Shown: piece after piece, positions 1 to 9,019 of the stretch
How positions within the stretch are numbered: the first letter of the stretch is position 1
How the letters are laid out: the number at the start of each line of letters is the position of its first letter
Assembly: GCA_031264105.1 (NCBI GenBank)
Contig: JAISEM010000013.1
Span: 1-39,264 of the forward strand
Origin: Endomicrobium sp.
GTDB lineage: Bacteria; Elusimicrobiota; Endomicrobiia; Endomicrobiales; Endomicrobiaceae
Direction: 5' to 3'
Length of the DNA: 39,264 nt
Notes under the pieces: model-generated
What the model saw: only the letters and a program-made list of their open reading frames with translations
What the model was told of the DNA's origin: nothing
Database searches by the model: none
Program-made: the position numbers and the translations under genes

Positions 1-48
1 CCCGATCAACAAACTTGCTGTAAACAATGCTGCCATAAGTTTCTTCAT
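1..48 (-). CDS. Exported protein, N-terminal signal peptide only (partial)
   Basis: Only the first 16 codons are inside the window. They read as a lysine pair followed by a hydrophobic run (MKKLMAALFTASLLIG), a typical Sec signal peptide start. A GGGAG Shine-Dalgarno sits about 8 nt upstream of the ATG. The mature protein lies outside the window, so its function cannot be told. Confidence 0.55.
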   Translation of the reverse strand, partial: MKKLMAALFTASLLIG

Positions 49-149
49 AATAGCGTCTCCCTTTTTTTGATTTATCTTATGAAAGCATACATCTTAAGTG
101 TTTTTAAAGATTAAATCATGAAAAAGTTCAAATACATATAAATGATTAT

Positions 150-681
150 CTAATAATCTTGTTCCATTATTTCACCAGGTTCCCATGACCTTGAAAATTT
201 GCAATCTTCAAATAAAGAAGCTAATCCTGTTAACTGCTTTAACCTTAAGATTTCATCAACGGACATCCCTAAATGCTTTGATATCCACGATTCCGTTTTT
301 CCTATTTCTACAAGTTCTGCTACTATACTAGATATTAAGTCAACATCAGAGCTTCCCCTTGCTCTATTGTGTCTTACAGTACTTGCCATTCTATTACTTA
401 AATCCTTATCAATTACACATACAGGTATTTTCCCATTTTCTCGTTTATAAATATCTTTTATATTGTTTCATTATAGTGTAACGATGGAATCCGTCAACTA
501 TTATGTACTTATTCTTCTTTTTATCATAATAACAAACTATTGGCATTGTATATCCATCGTTTTTGATATTTTCATATAGTAACTTCATTTCCGGAGGCGC
601 AACTCTATTTGGGCTATAATTATTTGCTTTTATTTTACTAACTTTAACTGCTCTAATATCATATACTGGACTTTTAAACAT
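150..681 (-). pseudogene. ibrB: IbrB-like ParB/sulfiredoxin-fold protein, one frameshift
   Basis: The 5' part (445-681) carries a ParB/Srx-type domain: a VAPPEMKLL helix, IVCYYD, and the VDGFHRY motif. The 3' part (150-450), in another frame, continues the same protein: PVCVIDKDLSNRMASTVRHN, then RARGS, a SWISKHLGMS helix-turn-helix-like stretch and LRLKQLTGLASLF. Joining the frames near position 455 gives a protein of about 175 residues that matches my memory of enterobacterial IbrB along its whole length. A good AGGAG lies 6-7 nt before the ATG. The gene follows the broken IbrA-like gene by about 30 nt, the usual IbrA-IbrB order. A single-base indel explains the break. In E. coli IbrAB are known as activators of eib genes; any role here is lost or unknown. 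Confidence 0.75.
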
Positions 682-710
682 AAAATACTCCTATGATAAA
701 ATTAGACTTT

Positions 711-1789
711 CTACAAATTTTTATATTTCTCCACTAATTTTTTTTGTCGTAAAGTTAAATCTTTTGTTATAGAAAACGATAAACTATAACATATAATGTC
801 ATTTTTAATTATACGCATCGCCATTCTTCTCCATGTGAGATAATCATCTTTATTGTCAAGTCCGGGCGACTCATCAACAATTCTTTTAAATTTAATTACT
901 TCTTTATTTTTTGCCCCTCTATTACTGTACCTGCGAGTATTTATAATATAGTTTGCGTACTTATTTTCTAAAATTTTTACATGATCATCTACTACGGGAC
1001 ATCCGATTCTATGCCAATACTTGATAAATCTAACAAATTTGTGTTTATAAGTATTTGCTGTTTCTACAGGAAGTGTCTTTAACAGAAATTTAGTAAAACT
1101 TTTCCATGTCTGAAACTGCCCAATCATATATCGGATAAAAATTATATGTCACATCGTTCACTTTTGTTGAATACTCCAAGTTTTTATACTTTACTTTATT
1201 ATTGTGAAAAATTGCTCTAACTCTGTTTAAGCTCTCATCTGTTCGCAGCCCAAGTAAACAAGCAGCTTTCTCTCTTTTTCCATACCAAGCACCAAAATAC
1301 TTTACAAATCTCTCAAAAGACATATTTTTTTCATAAAAGTCAAACTTATTGTTTCCCTCATTAATTACAAACTGATTTTGTGGCATTCCCCTAACCCAAA
1401 TCTTTTCCTTGTCTTTATCCCACCATATCCAAGTAGGTTCTAAATAACTTAAAGAATTCGGGCTTTCCATAGGCAAACATACCCAAAATGGCTCTAACAC
1501 GTTTAAATTGTTAAATATCATTCTTTTTACAAAATTAGCGCTCAAAGAATAAAGCGCTTCTACGTCTATAAATAAACATCCTATTTTGCGTTTCAATTTT
1601 CGCACTTTATCTATACACATATTCAATAATACGCCGCTGTCTTTGCCTCAACTAAAAGAAACATATATCTTCTTAAACTCATTAAAATAATATCCAATCT
1701 TCATTAGTAGCATCATATACGTTTTTATCAGTATATCTCTTTCCCTTTATTATTTTAATATTTTCGTTTTTGGTTATCATTCTGTTCAT
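711..1789 (-). pseudogene. ibrA: IbrA-like PAPS-reductase family (DUF3440) gene, decayed
   Basis: Reading leftward from the ATG at 1789, the translation starts MNRMITKNENIK and passes through YTDKNVYDATNEDW. A frameshift leads to YYFNEFKKIYVSFS, then an in-frame TGA (1648-1650), then GKDSGVLLNMCIDKV. The TGA therefore falls inside the SGGKDS pyrophosphate-binding loop of PP-loop/PAPS-reductase enzymes. The body at 1090-1626 contains the expected FIDVEALY and YPIYDWAVSD segments. It then jumps to a C-terminal block at 711-1127 (TWKSFTKFLLK, FVRFIKYW, SFSITKDLT). Intact IbrA has a longer segment between these, so an internal deletion is likely as well as the frameshifts. The family is thought to act on sulfur-nucleotide substrates. 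This copy cannot make an active enzyme by normal decoding. Confidence 0.75.
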
Positions 1790-2119
1790 ATTATTTAGTA
1801 TTCAATGCTCTTTGTTTTGCTCTTTTACTTCTCGTTCGTATATGTCTTGCGCTTCTCTAATATCCCTTATTATATATTATAGTTGGCGTTATGCTATATT
1901 TGTCGCTTCTTTCTCTTTCCTTCTTATTTGTTTCCCTCACTTCAATATGCTAATGCGCGCGCAATGTTACAATGTCAAAACACATCAACAACTAGACCCT
2001 GCAACTTCGGGCATGATAGCGGGAAAGGCAAAGAATAAGGGTAGGAAAGAATTTAATTTTCTATTAACTAACTTTTCAGTGATTTGATGATAAACAGAGG
2101 ATTCAAATTTAGTCTAATA
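1790..2119. other. Intergenic stretch with a possible charged-protein remnant
   Basis: No intact gene is evident between the ibrA-like pseudogene and tRNA-Gly. On the minus strand short charged reading pieces occur in two frames (for example REAQDIYEREVKEQ ending at a stop near 1800, and RETNKKERERSDKY before it). These look like the tail of a lysine/glutamate-rich coding remnant just upstream of ibrA. A hydrophobic plus-strand reading frame over the same bases is most simply its antisense shadow. Confidence 0.3.
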
Positions 2120-2191
2120 AGCGGGCGATGGGACTTGAACCCACGACCTTCTCGTTGGCAACGAGACGTTCTACCGCTGAACTACACCCGC
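2120..2191 (-). tRNA. tRNA-Gly(GCC)
   Basis: The minus strand folds as a 72-nt tRNA without encoded CCA. The acceptor GCGGGTG pairs with CGCCCGC (one T-G wobble). The anticodon stem CTCGT/ACGAG holds the loop TGCCAAC, giving anticodon GCC. The T-arm has GGTTCAAGTCC. It is the last element of the leftward gap-pgk-secG-tRNA cluster. Confidence 0.95.
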
Positions 2192-2210
2192 AAAAATATT
2201 GGCATTAAAA

Positions 2211-2292
2211 TGCTGAGGGCGGGATTTGAACCCGCATCCGATTAAGGACACGCCCCTCAAACGTGCGCGTATGCCAGTTCCGCCACCCCAGC
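2211..2292 (-). tRNA. tRNA-Leu(GAG)
   Basis: This is a class II tRNA of 82 nt with a long variable arm (GTCC..GGAT region). The acceptor GCTGGGG pairs with CCTCAGC with one wobble. The anticodon loop TTGAGGG on a CACGT/GCGTG stem gives GAG. The T-arm is GGTTCAAATCC, and CCA is not encoded. It lies 15 nt downstream of secG; E. coli also has a tRNA-Leu(GAG) gene next to secG. Confidence 0.95.
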
Positions 2293-2307
2293 GTTGCTGC
2301 TATTTAC

Positions 2308-2622
2308 CTACATACCTACAGGCTCCACTGGAGCAGCACTTAAAGGGATATTTGAAAGTTGATTTACGATAGACATCATACCAATATTTGCGGAAAGTTT
2401 TGTTAACAGTAAAGAAGTAAACAAAAATATACAAGCCATAACTATCGTCAACTTTTTTATAAAAGCCATACCCGACGGGGCATTAAAAATTTGATCTGAA
2501 CCACCGCCGCCAAAAATACCAGCCATCCCTCCACTTTTTCCTGCTTGCAGAAGAACTACAAAAATTAATCCTATGCATACTGAATAATGAACAAATTTTA
2601 AAGCAAAAAATAAAAGATTCAT
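2308..2622 (-). CDS. secG: Protein-export membrane protein SecG
   Basis: The 104-residue protein has two hydrophobic helices (about residues 10-26 and 54-74). Between them is a cytoplasmic loop with the SecG hallmark: LLQAGKSGGMAGIFGGGG, then a conserved phenylalanine and a short linker. SecG is the small SecYEG subunit that aids SecA-driven preprotein translocation across the inner membrane. The length fits the family (70-130 residues). It lies downstream of pgk and just before two tRNA genes, an arrangement that suggests processing of a shared transcript. The C-terminus after the second helix is a non-conserved proline/alanine-rich tail. Its substrates here would include the autotransporters and lipoproteins in this window. 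Confidence 0.92.
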   Translation of the reverse strand: MNLLFFALKFVHYSVCIGLIFVVLLQAGKSGGMAGIFGGGGSDQIFNAPSGMAFIKKLTIVMACIFLFTSLLLTKLSANIGMMSIVNQLSNIPLSAAPVEPVGM

Positions 2623-2743
2623 AATGGCGTTATTCTACTACAAAAACCGACGTATGTCAAACTTATTTCGTATCTTTGCGGAGTTCTGACAAATTTCTTC
2701 GTCACGAAATAGTCACAACTACATCTAGATGTTTTATTTATTT

Positions 2744-3994
2744 CTACTTTTTATCTGGGAGAGCGGCTATTCCAGGAAGATCTTTTCCTTCTAAGAATTC
2801 CAAAGACGCTCCTCCGCCTGTGGAAATGTGACTTATTCTCTTATCTACACCTGCTTTTTTTACAGCAGAAACAGAGTCTCCACCGCCAACGACAGATATA
2901 GATCCTTCGTCTGTAGCGTCTGCAACCATCTTCGCAATTTCAACGGTACCTTTTGAAAATTCATCTATTTCAAAAATTCCTAAAGGACCATTCCAAACTA
3001 TTGTTTTTGCCGACTTAACAACTTCTGCGAATTTTTCTATTGATTTGTCTCCAATATCTACGCCCATAAAGCCTTCGCTTATTGATTCATCTATTGTGGT
3101 TTCTACAATAGCGTCTGAAGGGACGTTCTTTCCTGCAAAGTCCACTTTATTTGCAACAACATGATCAACTGGAAGTAAGAAATCAACTTTTCTTTCTTTA
3201 GCCTTTTTAAGAAGTTCTAAAGCCAAATCAAGTTTGTCATCTTCAACCAAAGATGTTCCTGTGCTTACGCCTTGAGCCTTTAAGAATGTATAAGCCATAG
3301 CTCCGCCGACAATAATAGCGTCAACTTTGCTTAAAAGGTTTTCTATAACATTTATCTTATCAGATACTTTTGCTCCGCCAAGAATTGCCAAGAAAGGTCT
3401 TACAGGGTTTTCAAGAGATCCTCCCAAGAATTTTAGCTCTTTTTCTACAAGGAATCCTGCTGCTGTGTCTTTAACATAATTAACAATCCCAGCCGTCGAG
3501 GCATGAGATCTGTGCACTGTACCAAATGCATCTTGGACAAAAACCTCACCCGTAGAAGCAAGTTCTTTAGCAAAAGCGTCCATAGCAGCTTTTTCTTTTT
3601 CACCTGATGCATTTTTGCCTTCTTCTTCAGGATGAAATCTCAAGTTTTCAAGCAAAAGAATTTCTCCTGGCTTTAGATCTGCAGCCGCTTTCTTTGACTC
3701 AGCACTTATACAGTCTCCACCTACAAATTTAACAAGTTTACCCAAAACTTCTCCTAAACGAAGAGCAACCGGTTTTAAGCTCATTTCAGGAACAACTTTA
3801 CCCTTTGGCCTTCCTAAATGGGACATAAGAATTATTGCAGCATTTTTCTTCAAAAGATACTCTATTGTAGGAAGAGTAGCCATAATTCTTTTATCGTTTG
3901 TTATTTTAAGATTTGCGTCAAGCGGCACATTATAATCTACTCTAACCAAAACCTTCTTTCCCTTCACATCAATATCAGTAAGCGTCTTTTTCAT
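2744..3994 (-). CDS. pgk: Phosphoglycerate kinase
   Basis: This enzyme transfers phosphate from 1,3-bisphosphoglycerate to ADP, the first ATP-yielding step of lower glycolysis, in the cytosol. The 416-residue protein has the family motifs in order: RVDYNVPL (18-25), SHLGRPKG (58-65), ENLRFH, a GTVHRSHAS loop, GGAKVSDKI at the nucleotide domain, and a C-terminal VVGGGDSVSAV glycine-rich loop. Its length is slightly above the usual 390-400. GGAG lies about 7 nt before the ATG. It follows gap by about 146 nt. That spacer contains a hairpin with a T-tract, so pgk may be expressed at a different level from gap although both are read from the same promoter. Confidence 0.97.
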   Translation of the reverse strand: MKKTLTDIDVKGKKVLVRVDYNVPLDANLKITNDKRIMATLPTIEYLLKKNAAIILMSHLGRPKGKVVPEMSLKPVALRLGEVLGKLVKFVGGDCISAESKKAAADLKPGEILLLENLRFHPEEEGKNASGEKEKAAMDAFAKELASTGEVFVQDAFGTVHRSHASTAGIVNYVKDTAAGFLVEKELKFLGGSLENPVRPFLAILGGAKVSDKINVIENLLSKVDAIIVGGAMAYTFLKAQGVSTGTSLVEDDKLDLALELLKKAKERKVDFLLPVDHVVANKVDFAGKNVPSDAIVETTIDESISEGFMGVDIGDKSIEKFAEVVKSAKTIVWNGPLGIFEIDEFSKGTVEIAKMVADATDEGSISVVGGGDSVSAVKKAGVDKRISHISTGGGASLEFLEGKDLPGIAALPDKK

Positions 3995-4012
3995 TTAAGG
4001 CTCCGTTTGACC

Positions 4013-4051
4013 AAAAACCACGCAACGCAAATCTAAATGCGCAAGCGCGGG
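4013..4051 (-). terminator. Hairpin plus T5 tract between gap and pgk (possible attenuator)
   Basis: On the minus strand CCGCGC pairs with GCGTGG (one wobble). A small internal loop follows, then CGCA pairs with TGCG around an A/T-rich loop. The stem is followed by TTTTTGG. It is a strikingly GC-rich island in an AT-rich spacer, 19 nt or more before the pgk ATG. It could be a partial terminator or an mRNA-stabilising/processing structure. No experiment supports either. Confidence 0.45.
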
Positions 4052-4140
4052 TCTTATCGTTTTTATAAACTTTTACTTTAGCAATACTAGTTACGCAAGT
4101 AATACATAGCGCTGGCATTGTTAATTTATTTTAAGCAAAA

Positions 4141-5217
<1,077 letters not shown>

Positions 5218-5221
5218 TTAA

Positions 5222-5250
5222 ATAGTATAAAAATACGACAATTTTGTCAA
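5222..5250 (-). promoter_or_regulatory. Sigma-70 type promoter of the gap cluster
   Basis: The minus strand reads TTGACA (5245-5250), a 17-nt spacer, then TACTAT (5222-5227). This is a perfect -35 and a 5/6 -10 match. Transcription would start about 65 nt before the gap ATG. It sits in the space between nth and gap, so gap is driven independently of nth. Confidence 0.75.
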
Positions 5251-5275
5251 ATTTAGGAAATGTTTTTGCAATGTT

Positions 5276-5926
5276 TTATTGTGTCGTAATTGCTTTCTTG
5301 ACAGACGGGCAAATCTTATTTAGTGGGCAGTCCTTATGGTTTGGATTTCTTGCCTTACAAATCCTTCTTCCCAAAGTCTGGATAAGAAGAGAAATCTCAA
5401 TCCAATATTGTTTAGGAACTATTTCCATTAAATCTTTTTCTATTTTAGCAGGGCTTTCATGATTCGTAAGTTTGAGCAAGATTGCTACTCTTATAACATG
5501 CGTGTCAACAGCAATACCTTCTGCTTTACAAAAAGCATGCCCTAAAACAACATTAGCCGTTTTTCTTGCAACGCCAGGAAGTTTAATAAGTTCTTCCATT
5601 GTTTGAGGGACTTTCCCATCATATGAATTTAATACCATTTGAGCGGATTTTATAATGCTTTTTGCTTTGTTTCTAAAAAAACCAGCTGATTTTATACAAT
5701 TTTCAAGTTCAGATATATCAGCATTAGCATAATCTTGTAAACTTTTATATTTTTTGAACAAGCCTTCTGTTACCTTATTTACTCTTTCGTCCGTACATTG
5801 AGCAGATAATATTACACCCGCCAAAAGCTCAAAAGGATTTGAAAACTTTAGTGGACATTTTATATCGGCAAAAGATTCTTTTAGAATCTTTATTACCTTT
5901 AAAACGTATTTCTTTTTATCTTTCAT
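5276..5926 (-). CDS. nth: Endonuclease III (DNA glycosylase/AP lyase)
   Basis: This base-excision enzyme removes oxidised pyrimidines and cleaves abasic sites. The 216 residues carry the helix-hairpin-helix LPGVARKTANVV with catalytic lysine K122. The catalytic aspartate D141 lies in VDTHVIRV. The C-terminal iron-sulfur loop should be Cys-X6-Cys-X2-Cys-X5-Cys, but here it reads C190-X6-H197-X2-C200-X5-C206, so the second ligand is histidine. The start overlaps the end of the upstream inositol-phosphatase gene by 11 nt, so the two are probably translationally coupled. The cluster may be weakened or altered by the His substitution; the rest of the active site looks functional. Confidence 0.93.
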   Translation of the reverse strand: MKDKKKYVLKVIKILKESFADIKCPLKFSNPFELLAGVILSAQCTDERVNKVTEGLFKKYKSLQDYANADISELENCIKSAGFFRNKAKSIIKSAQMVLNSYDGKVPQTMEELIKLPGVARKTANVVLGHAFCKAEGIAVDTHVIRVAILLKLTNHESPAKIEKDLMEIVPKQYWIEISLLIQTLGRRICKARNPNHKDCPLNKICPSVKKAITTQ

Positions 5927-6698
5927 TTATAATATCAAGTATTTTTTTATGTATAGTCTGGTTATTTGCCGCAAGAAGAGTACCGCTAAATAAAGGATTG
6001 TTGTCACCATGATAATCTGAAATTTTTCCGCCTGCTTCTTTAACTATTAAAATACCTGCAGCAGCATCCCAAGGTTTTAATCCCTCTTCCCAAAAAAAAT
6101 CGAAACGTCCACAAGCAACATAAGCTAAATCCAAAGCTGCTGTACCTAGTCTCCTCACCCCTTGCGCTTCATAAGCTATATTGTAAAAATTTTTCATTAC
6201 TCTCTTGCTGTCTTTTCTAAAATAATATGGGAAACCTGTAGCTGCCAAAGATCTTATAATATCTTGATTTTTTGAAACTTCTATTTTTTTACCATTAAGC
6301 CAAGCCCCTCTTCCTTTTTCAGCAATAAATACCTCTTTGAGTACGGGAGAATAAATAACCCCCGCAATAACTTCATCTTTATATTTTAATCCAATAGAAA
6401 CGCAAAACATAGGAACACCATGTACAAAATTTACGGTGCCATCTAAAGGATCTATGATCCAACAATAGCTCTTATCTATTTCTTTAACACCGTCTTCTTC
6501 AGCCAATACACCATGATCAGGAAAGACATCTTTAATTACTTTTATCACAGCTTTTTGTGAATTTTTATCAGCTTGAGTAACAGGATCTGTTTCTCCTTTG
6601 TACTCAATGTTTAGCTTCCCATTGTAATGACTAAGCAAAATATCCGCTCCTGCTTTTGCCGCAGCCAAAGCAGTATTTGCATAAGACGAAAATTTCAT
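5916..6698 (-). CDS. suhB: Inositol monophosphatase family protein (SuhB-like)
   Basis: The 260-residue protein has all metal-binding motifs of the Mg-dependent, lithium-sensitive phosphatase family: AEED (66-69), DPLDGTVNF (83-91), and WDAAAG (210-215). Family members hydrolyse inositol-1-phosphate or related sugar phosphates. E. coli SuhB also takes part in rRNA antitermination, so the physiological role here is not fixed by sequence. GTGAGGA lies about 6 nt before the ATG. It sits 9 nt downstream of the NlpE-like lipoprotein gene and overlaps nth by 11 nt, so the three form a tight leftward unit. Confidence 0.9.
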   Translation of the reverse strand: MKFSSYANTALAAAKAGADILLSHYNGKLNIEYKGETDPVTQADKNSQKAVIKVIKDVFPDHGVLAEEDGVKEIDKSYCWIIDPLDGTVNFVHGVPMFCVSIGLKYKDEVIAGVIYSPVLKEVFIAEKGRGAWLNGKKIEVSKNQDIIRSLAATGFPYYFRKDSKRVMKNFYNIAYEAQGVRRLGTAALDLAYVACGRFDFFWEEGLKPWDAAAGILIVKEAGGKISDYHGDNNPLFSGTLLAANNQTIHKKILDIINER

Positions 6699-6707
6699 TT
6701 TATATCC

Positions 6708-7583
6708 TCACTTTTTTAGTATATAGCCGTTTGATTCTAACCTTTCGCCGTTAATTCCAAGTTTCTCTATAGCGTTTCTATTAATGAAATAAAATATTAA
6801 ATCTTTGTTTTTATTTAGAGCAAAAGAACTTATATCAATCGATGGATACCACTTCCCAGATGATTCAAAGACTCTCCCGTTATCTGCCAAATATTCTTGT
6901 TTTAATGTATATGAATAATCTGATTTTAAACTCAATTCTGTAAGAATTTTGTTGTTATTTGCTACAGGTAAAGTTCCTTTGTATATTCCTGTATAGTGTT
7001 CCAACATGTCAGAAATATCTACAGGCGATTTGTTATGTCTGTTTCCAAACGGAACAACAAATGCTTTGTTATCCTTATTAATAAAATAGACATTCAATAC
7101 AACGGATGGTTTTTCCATTTCAAAAACGCCCAAGTTTTGAACAAAATATCCATTGTCAGACTCTTGTTCTTTAATTTCATATTCAACGTAAATATTATTA
7201 TCCTTCATGTAACCTTGATTTATAACAATATCATGCAAATTTACTAAAGACTTCTCAGCAATAATCAATAAAATACTTTCGTTAAAATTAGGCGTAACAA
7301 CCGCGTTAGACATTGTTTTTGCAATGCCCAGCAAGTTTTCAAATTTATTTATTGAGCTTATAGTGAAGAAATTTATATCGTTAGGCAAATTAATGCTGGT
7401 TTTAAGAAAAAATCCTGCACATTTTTTAAATTTAAGGAAATCTTTTTGTTCGTAATGTAACTCTGATTCTTTTAATTCTACTTCTTTAATAGGTCTTGTT
7501 TTTAAAGATCTATGATCTTGGGTTAGATATAAGCAGCCTGAAATAAGAAAAGGAACTAACAGCAAAACTGCTATTGTTTTCAT
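6708..7583 (-). CDS. Lipoprotein with a C-terminal NlpE-like domain
   Basis: A lipoprotein signal peptide is clear: MKTIAVLLLVPFLISG then Cys17 (lipobox LISGC). The N-terminal 150 residues are not recognised. The C-terminal 97 residues (195-291) resemble the NlpE N-terminal barrel: YTGIYKGTLPVANNNKI, then a LTELSLKSDYSYTLKQEYL strand pair, a SSGKWYP turn, and LGINGERLESNGYIL at the end. In NlpE the loop after LP is a CADC-type Cys-X-X-Cys; here it is VANN. Copper-type or redox sensing through these cysteines is therefore unlikely. It probably sits in the outer or inner membrane facing the periplasm. The product is intact and unlike its decayed lipoprotein neighbour. Function is unknown. Confidence 0.7.
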   Translation of the reverse strand: MKTIAVLLLVPFLISGCLYLTQDHRSLKTRPIKEVELKESELHYEQKDFLKFKKCAGFFLKTSINLPNDINFFTISSINKFENLLGIAKTMSNAVVTPNFNESILLIIAEKSLVNLHDIVINQGYMKDNNIYVEYEIKEQESDNGYFVQNLGVFEMEKPSVVLNVYFINKDNKAFVVPFGNRHNKSPVDISDMLEHYTGIYKGTLPVANNNKILTELSLKSDYSYTLKQEYLADNGRVFESSGKWYPSIDISSFALNKNKDLIFYFINRNAIEKLGINGERLESNGYILKK

Positions 7584-7787
7584 TATCTGCCCCTATAAAA
7601 ACCCTAAGACTTTTACTTGCCATAGTTTAGTATATAGGGTAATCTTTTTCAAGCAAATTTTTATTTTTCTTTTCTTAAAGTTTCGGTTTCATACATCACA
7701 TAAAGATTATTTTACGAAAATTTCTCAAAAAACTTTCTTCTTTGCCTATAATAAAATTATCTAAAAAAATTGTTGAAGAGGTTTAAA

Positions 7788-8237
7788 ATGAAGAAAATAT
7801 TTATTTCTTACCATGTGTTGTTTTTTACTATTAGTATCTTTATTTTCTTCTTGTAAAGGAAAAGATGTAAGCTGTTACAGTGCATACACTAAATCTTTTA
7901 AATTTGTTAGTGGAGATTTTATACAACTTTCGAAGTTTGAATTTTTAGCAGTCACCAATACTCATAAATTAACCTTCACAAACATAAGAATAAAGTCTAA
8001 TCTGTCAATTGAAGCACCATGTAAAGAGATTGTAGGCGTTCGCGTAAGGAATATTTCTATGATATTTTCTACTACGTATTATGTGGATACCGAACAACCA
8101 TGTTCTACAAGGATAAACATTAATGCAAGAACCGCCTCTCTTGGTTCAAAAGGATTTGCGATAGAGAATTTGAATCAAATTTATACATAGATATTCGCAC
8201 TGAGAATGGAGAGCAAGGCAATATGATAAAATTTTAA
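7788..8237 (+). pseudogene. Small lipoprotein gene broken by two frameshifts
   Basis: A GAAGAGG Shine-Dalgarno precedes ATG 7788, which encodes MKKIFIS and then runs off frame. One base over, the frame from 7813 gives a hydrophobic stretch ending in a lipobox-like LFSSC (MCCFLLLVSLFSSCKG). This restores a lipoprotein signal if the two are joined. Near 8160 another frame continues with EFESNLYIDIRTENGEQGN to a stop at 8237, and it looks more protein-like than the read-through end. A TATAAT box lies at 7747-7752. The mature domain is not recognised. Translation from the internal ATG at 7813 could still give a 125-residue product. Confidence 0.5.
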
Positions 8238-8253
8238 TGACCTCATCATGAGT

Positions 8254-8991
8254 TTATCGGATATTTGGCAAACTTAGGTAAAGCTTCTTTTGACGGTGTG
8301 ACAGTTTTTCAATGGAATATCTTAGCATTGTCATCGGCATTTTAGTAACATATTTATCCAAAAATATTATTAAACTATCTATGTCTCTCTTGCCGACCTC
8401 TCTAAGCATCCAACCAGAAGCTTTATGAATTAAATCGTGCTTATGATTTAAGAACATTTCAACAAGTTTTAAAGTCTCTTCAAATCTATTTCGTCTTATA
8501 AAATAAAAAGTGGATACCATCGATATCCTTTCTTTCCATAAATTTCCAGATTTAGCAAACTCCCAAAATTTGTCTAATTCATTGTTATACCAATAGTGGC
8601 CAGATATATGTGGCGCAGAGGTATCAACTAAATCCCAATTGTTAATATATTTATAATTTCTTAAATATATTTCTGCTATTTTAGACTTAAAATCATTGGT
8701 AGCTTTTTTATACTTTTGAGACAAAATAACTAATGCAATAAACCTAAGTTCATGGATTTCATCTTGAAGCAATCTTTCTATTTCTTTTAGATCTATTGAT
8801 GCACAATACTTTTTTGCCAAAAGTCTCTGATTAGAGACTCGTACGCCAAGAAGTATATCATTCTGCGCGTATCTACCTTTACAAATATTTAAAAGTCTTT
8901 TTGTGAATTGAATGAAATCTTGCGATTCTATATGAGTCTTTAAATCTTTCAAAAGTAAATTTTTAATATTGCGAGAAGAAGTTGTTTTCAT
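8254..8991 (-). CDS. AlkD-type DNA alkylation repair glycosylase (HEAT-like repeats)
   Basis: The 245-residue all-helical protein matches the ALK/AlkD DNA glycosylase fold, which removes bulky or positively charged alkylated purines without base flipping. The known AlkD active-site set Trp, Asp, Arg, Trp (109, 113, 148, 187 in Bacillus cereus AlkD) has counterparts with near-identical spacing: W119 and D123 in NNWDLVD, R155 in LWKERIS, and W194 in ASGWMLREVGK. The N-terminus is basic. It lies 28 nt downstream of the small membrane peptide gene and downstream of uvrA, which suggests a DNA-repair grouping. It converges on the broken lipoprotein gene. Confidence 0.85.
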   Translation of the reverse strand: MKTTSSRNIKNLLLKDLKTHIESQDFIQFTKRLLNICKGRYAQNDILLGVRVSNQRLLAKKYCASIDLKEIERLLQDEIHELRFIALVILSQKYKKATNDFKSKIAEIYLRNYKYINNWDLVDTSAPHISGHYWYNNELDKFWEFAKSGNLWKERISMVSTFYFIRRNRFEETLKLVEMFLNHKHDLIHKASGWMLREVGKRDIDSLIIFLDKYVTKMPMTMLRYSIEKLSHRQKKLYLSLPNIR

Positions 8992-9019
8992 AGATTTATA
9001 TATTTTTTAAGCAAAAAAG

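Noticed and set aside
1648-1650. TGA as selenocysteine in the IbrA-like protein
   Set aside because: The position corresponds to glycine in the catalytic loop, no selenocysteine insertion hairpin is evident, and other breaks exist in the gene.
1941-1990. tRNA fragment or attachment site near the GC-rich patch beside tRNA-Gly
   Set aside because: No arm of a tRNA can be folded there, and no copy of the tRNA 3' end was found elsewhere in the window.
1770-2087. A hydrophobic plus-strand reading frame of about 105 codons, possibly a membrane protein
   Set aside because: It lacks a Shine-Dalgarno and overlaps the ibrA start. The minus strand carries charged coding-like pieces, so hydrophobicity is likely an antisense effect.
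8238-8253. Bidirectional terminator between the convergent lipoprotein and alkD genes
   Set aside because: Only a 5-bp palindrome (CTCATCATGAG) with no T-tract is present.
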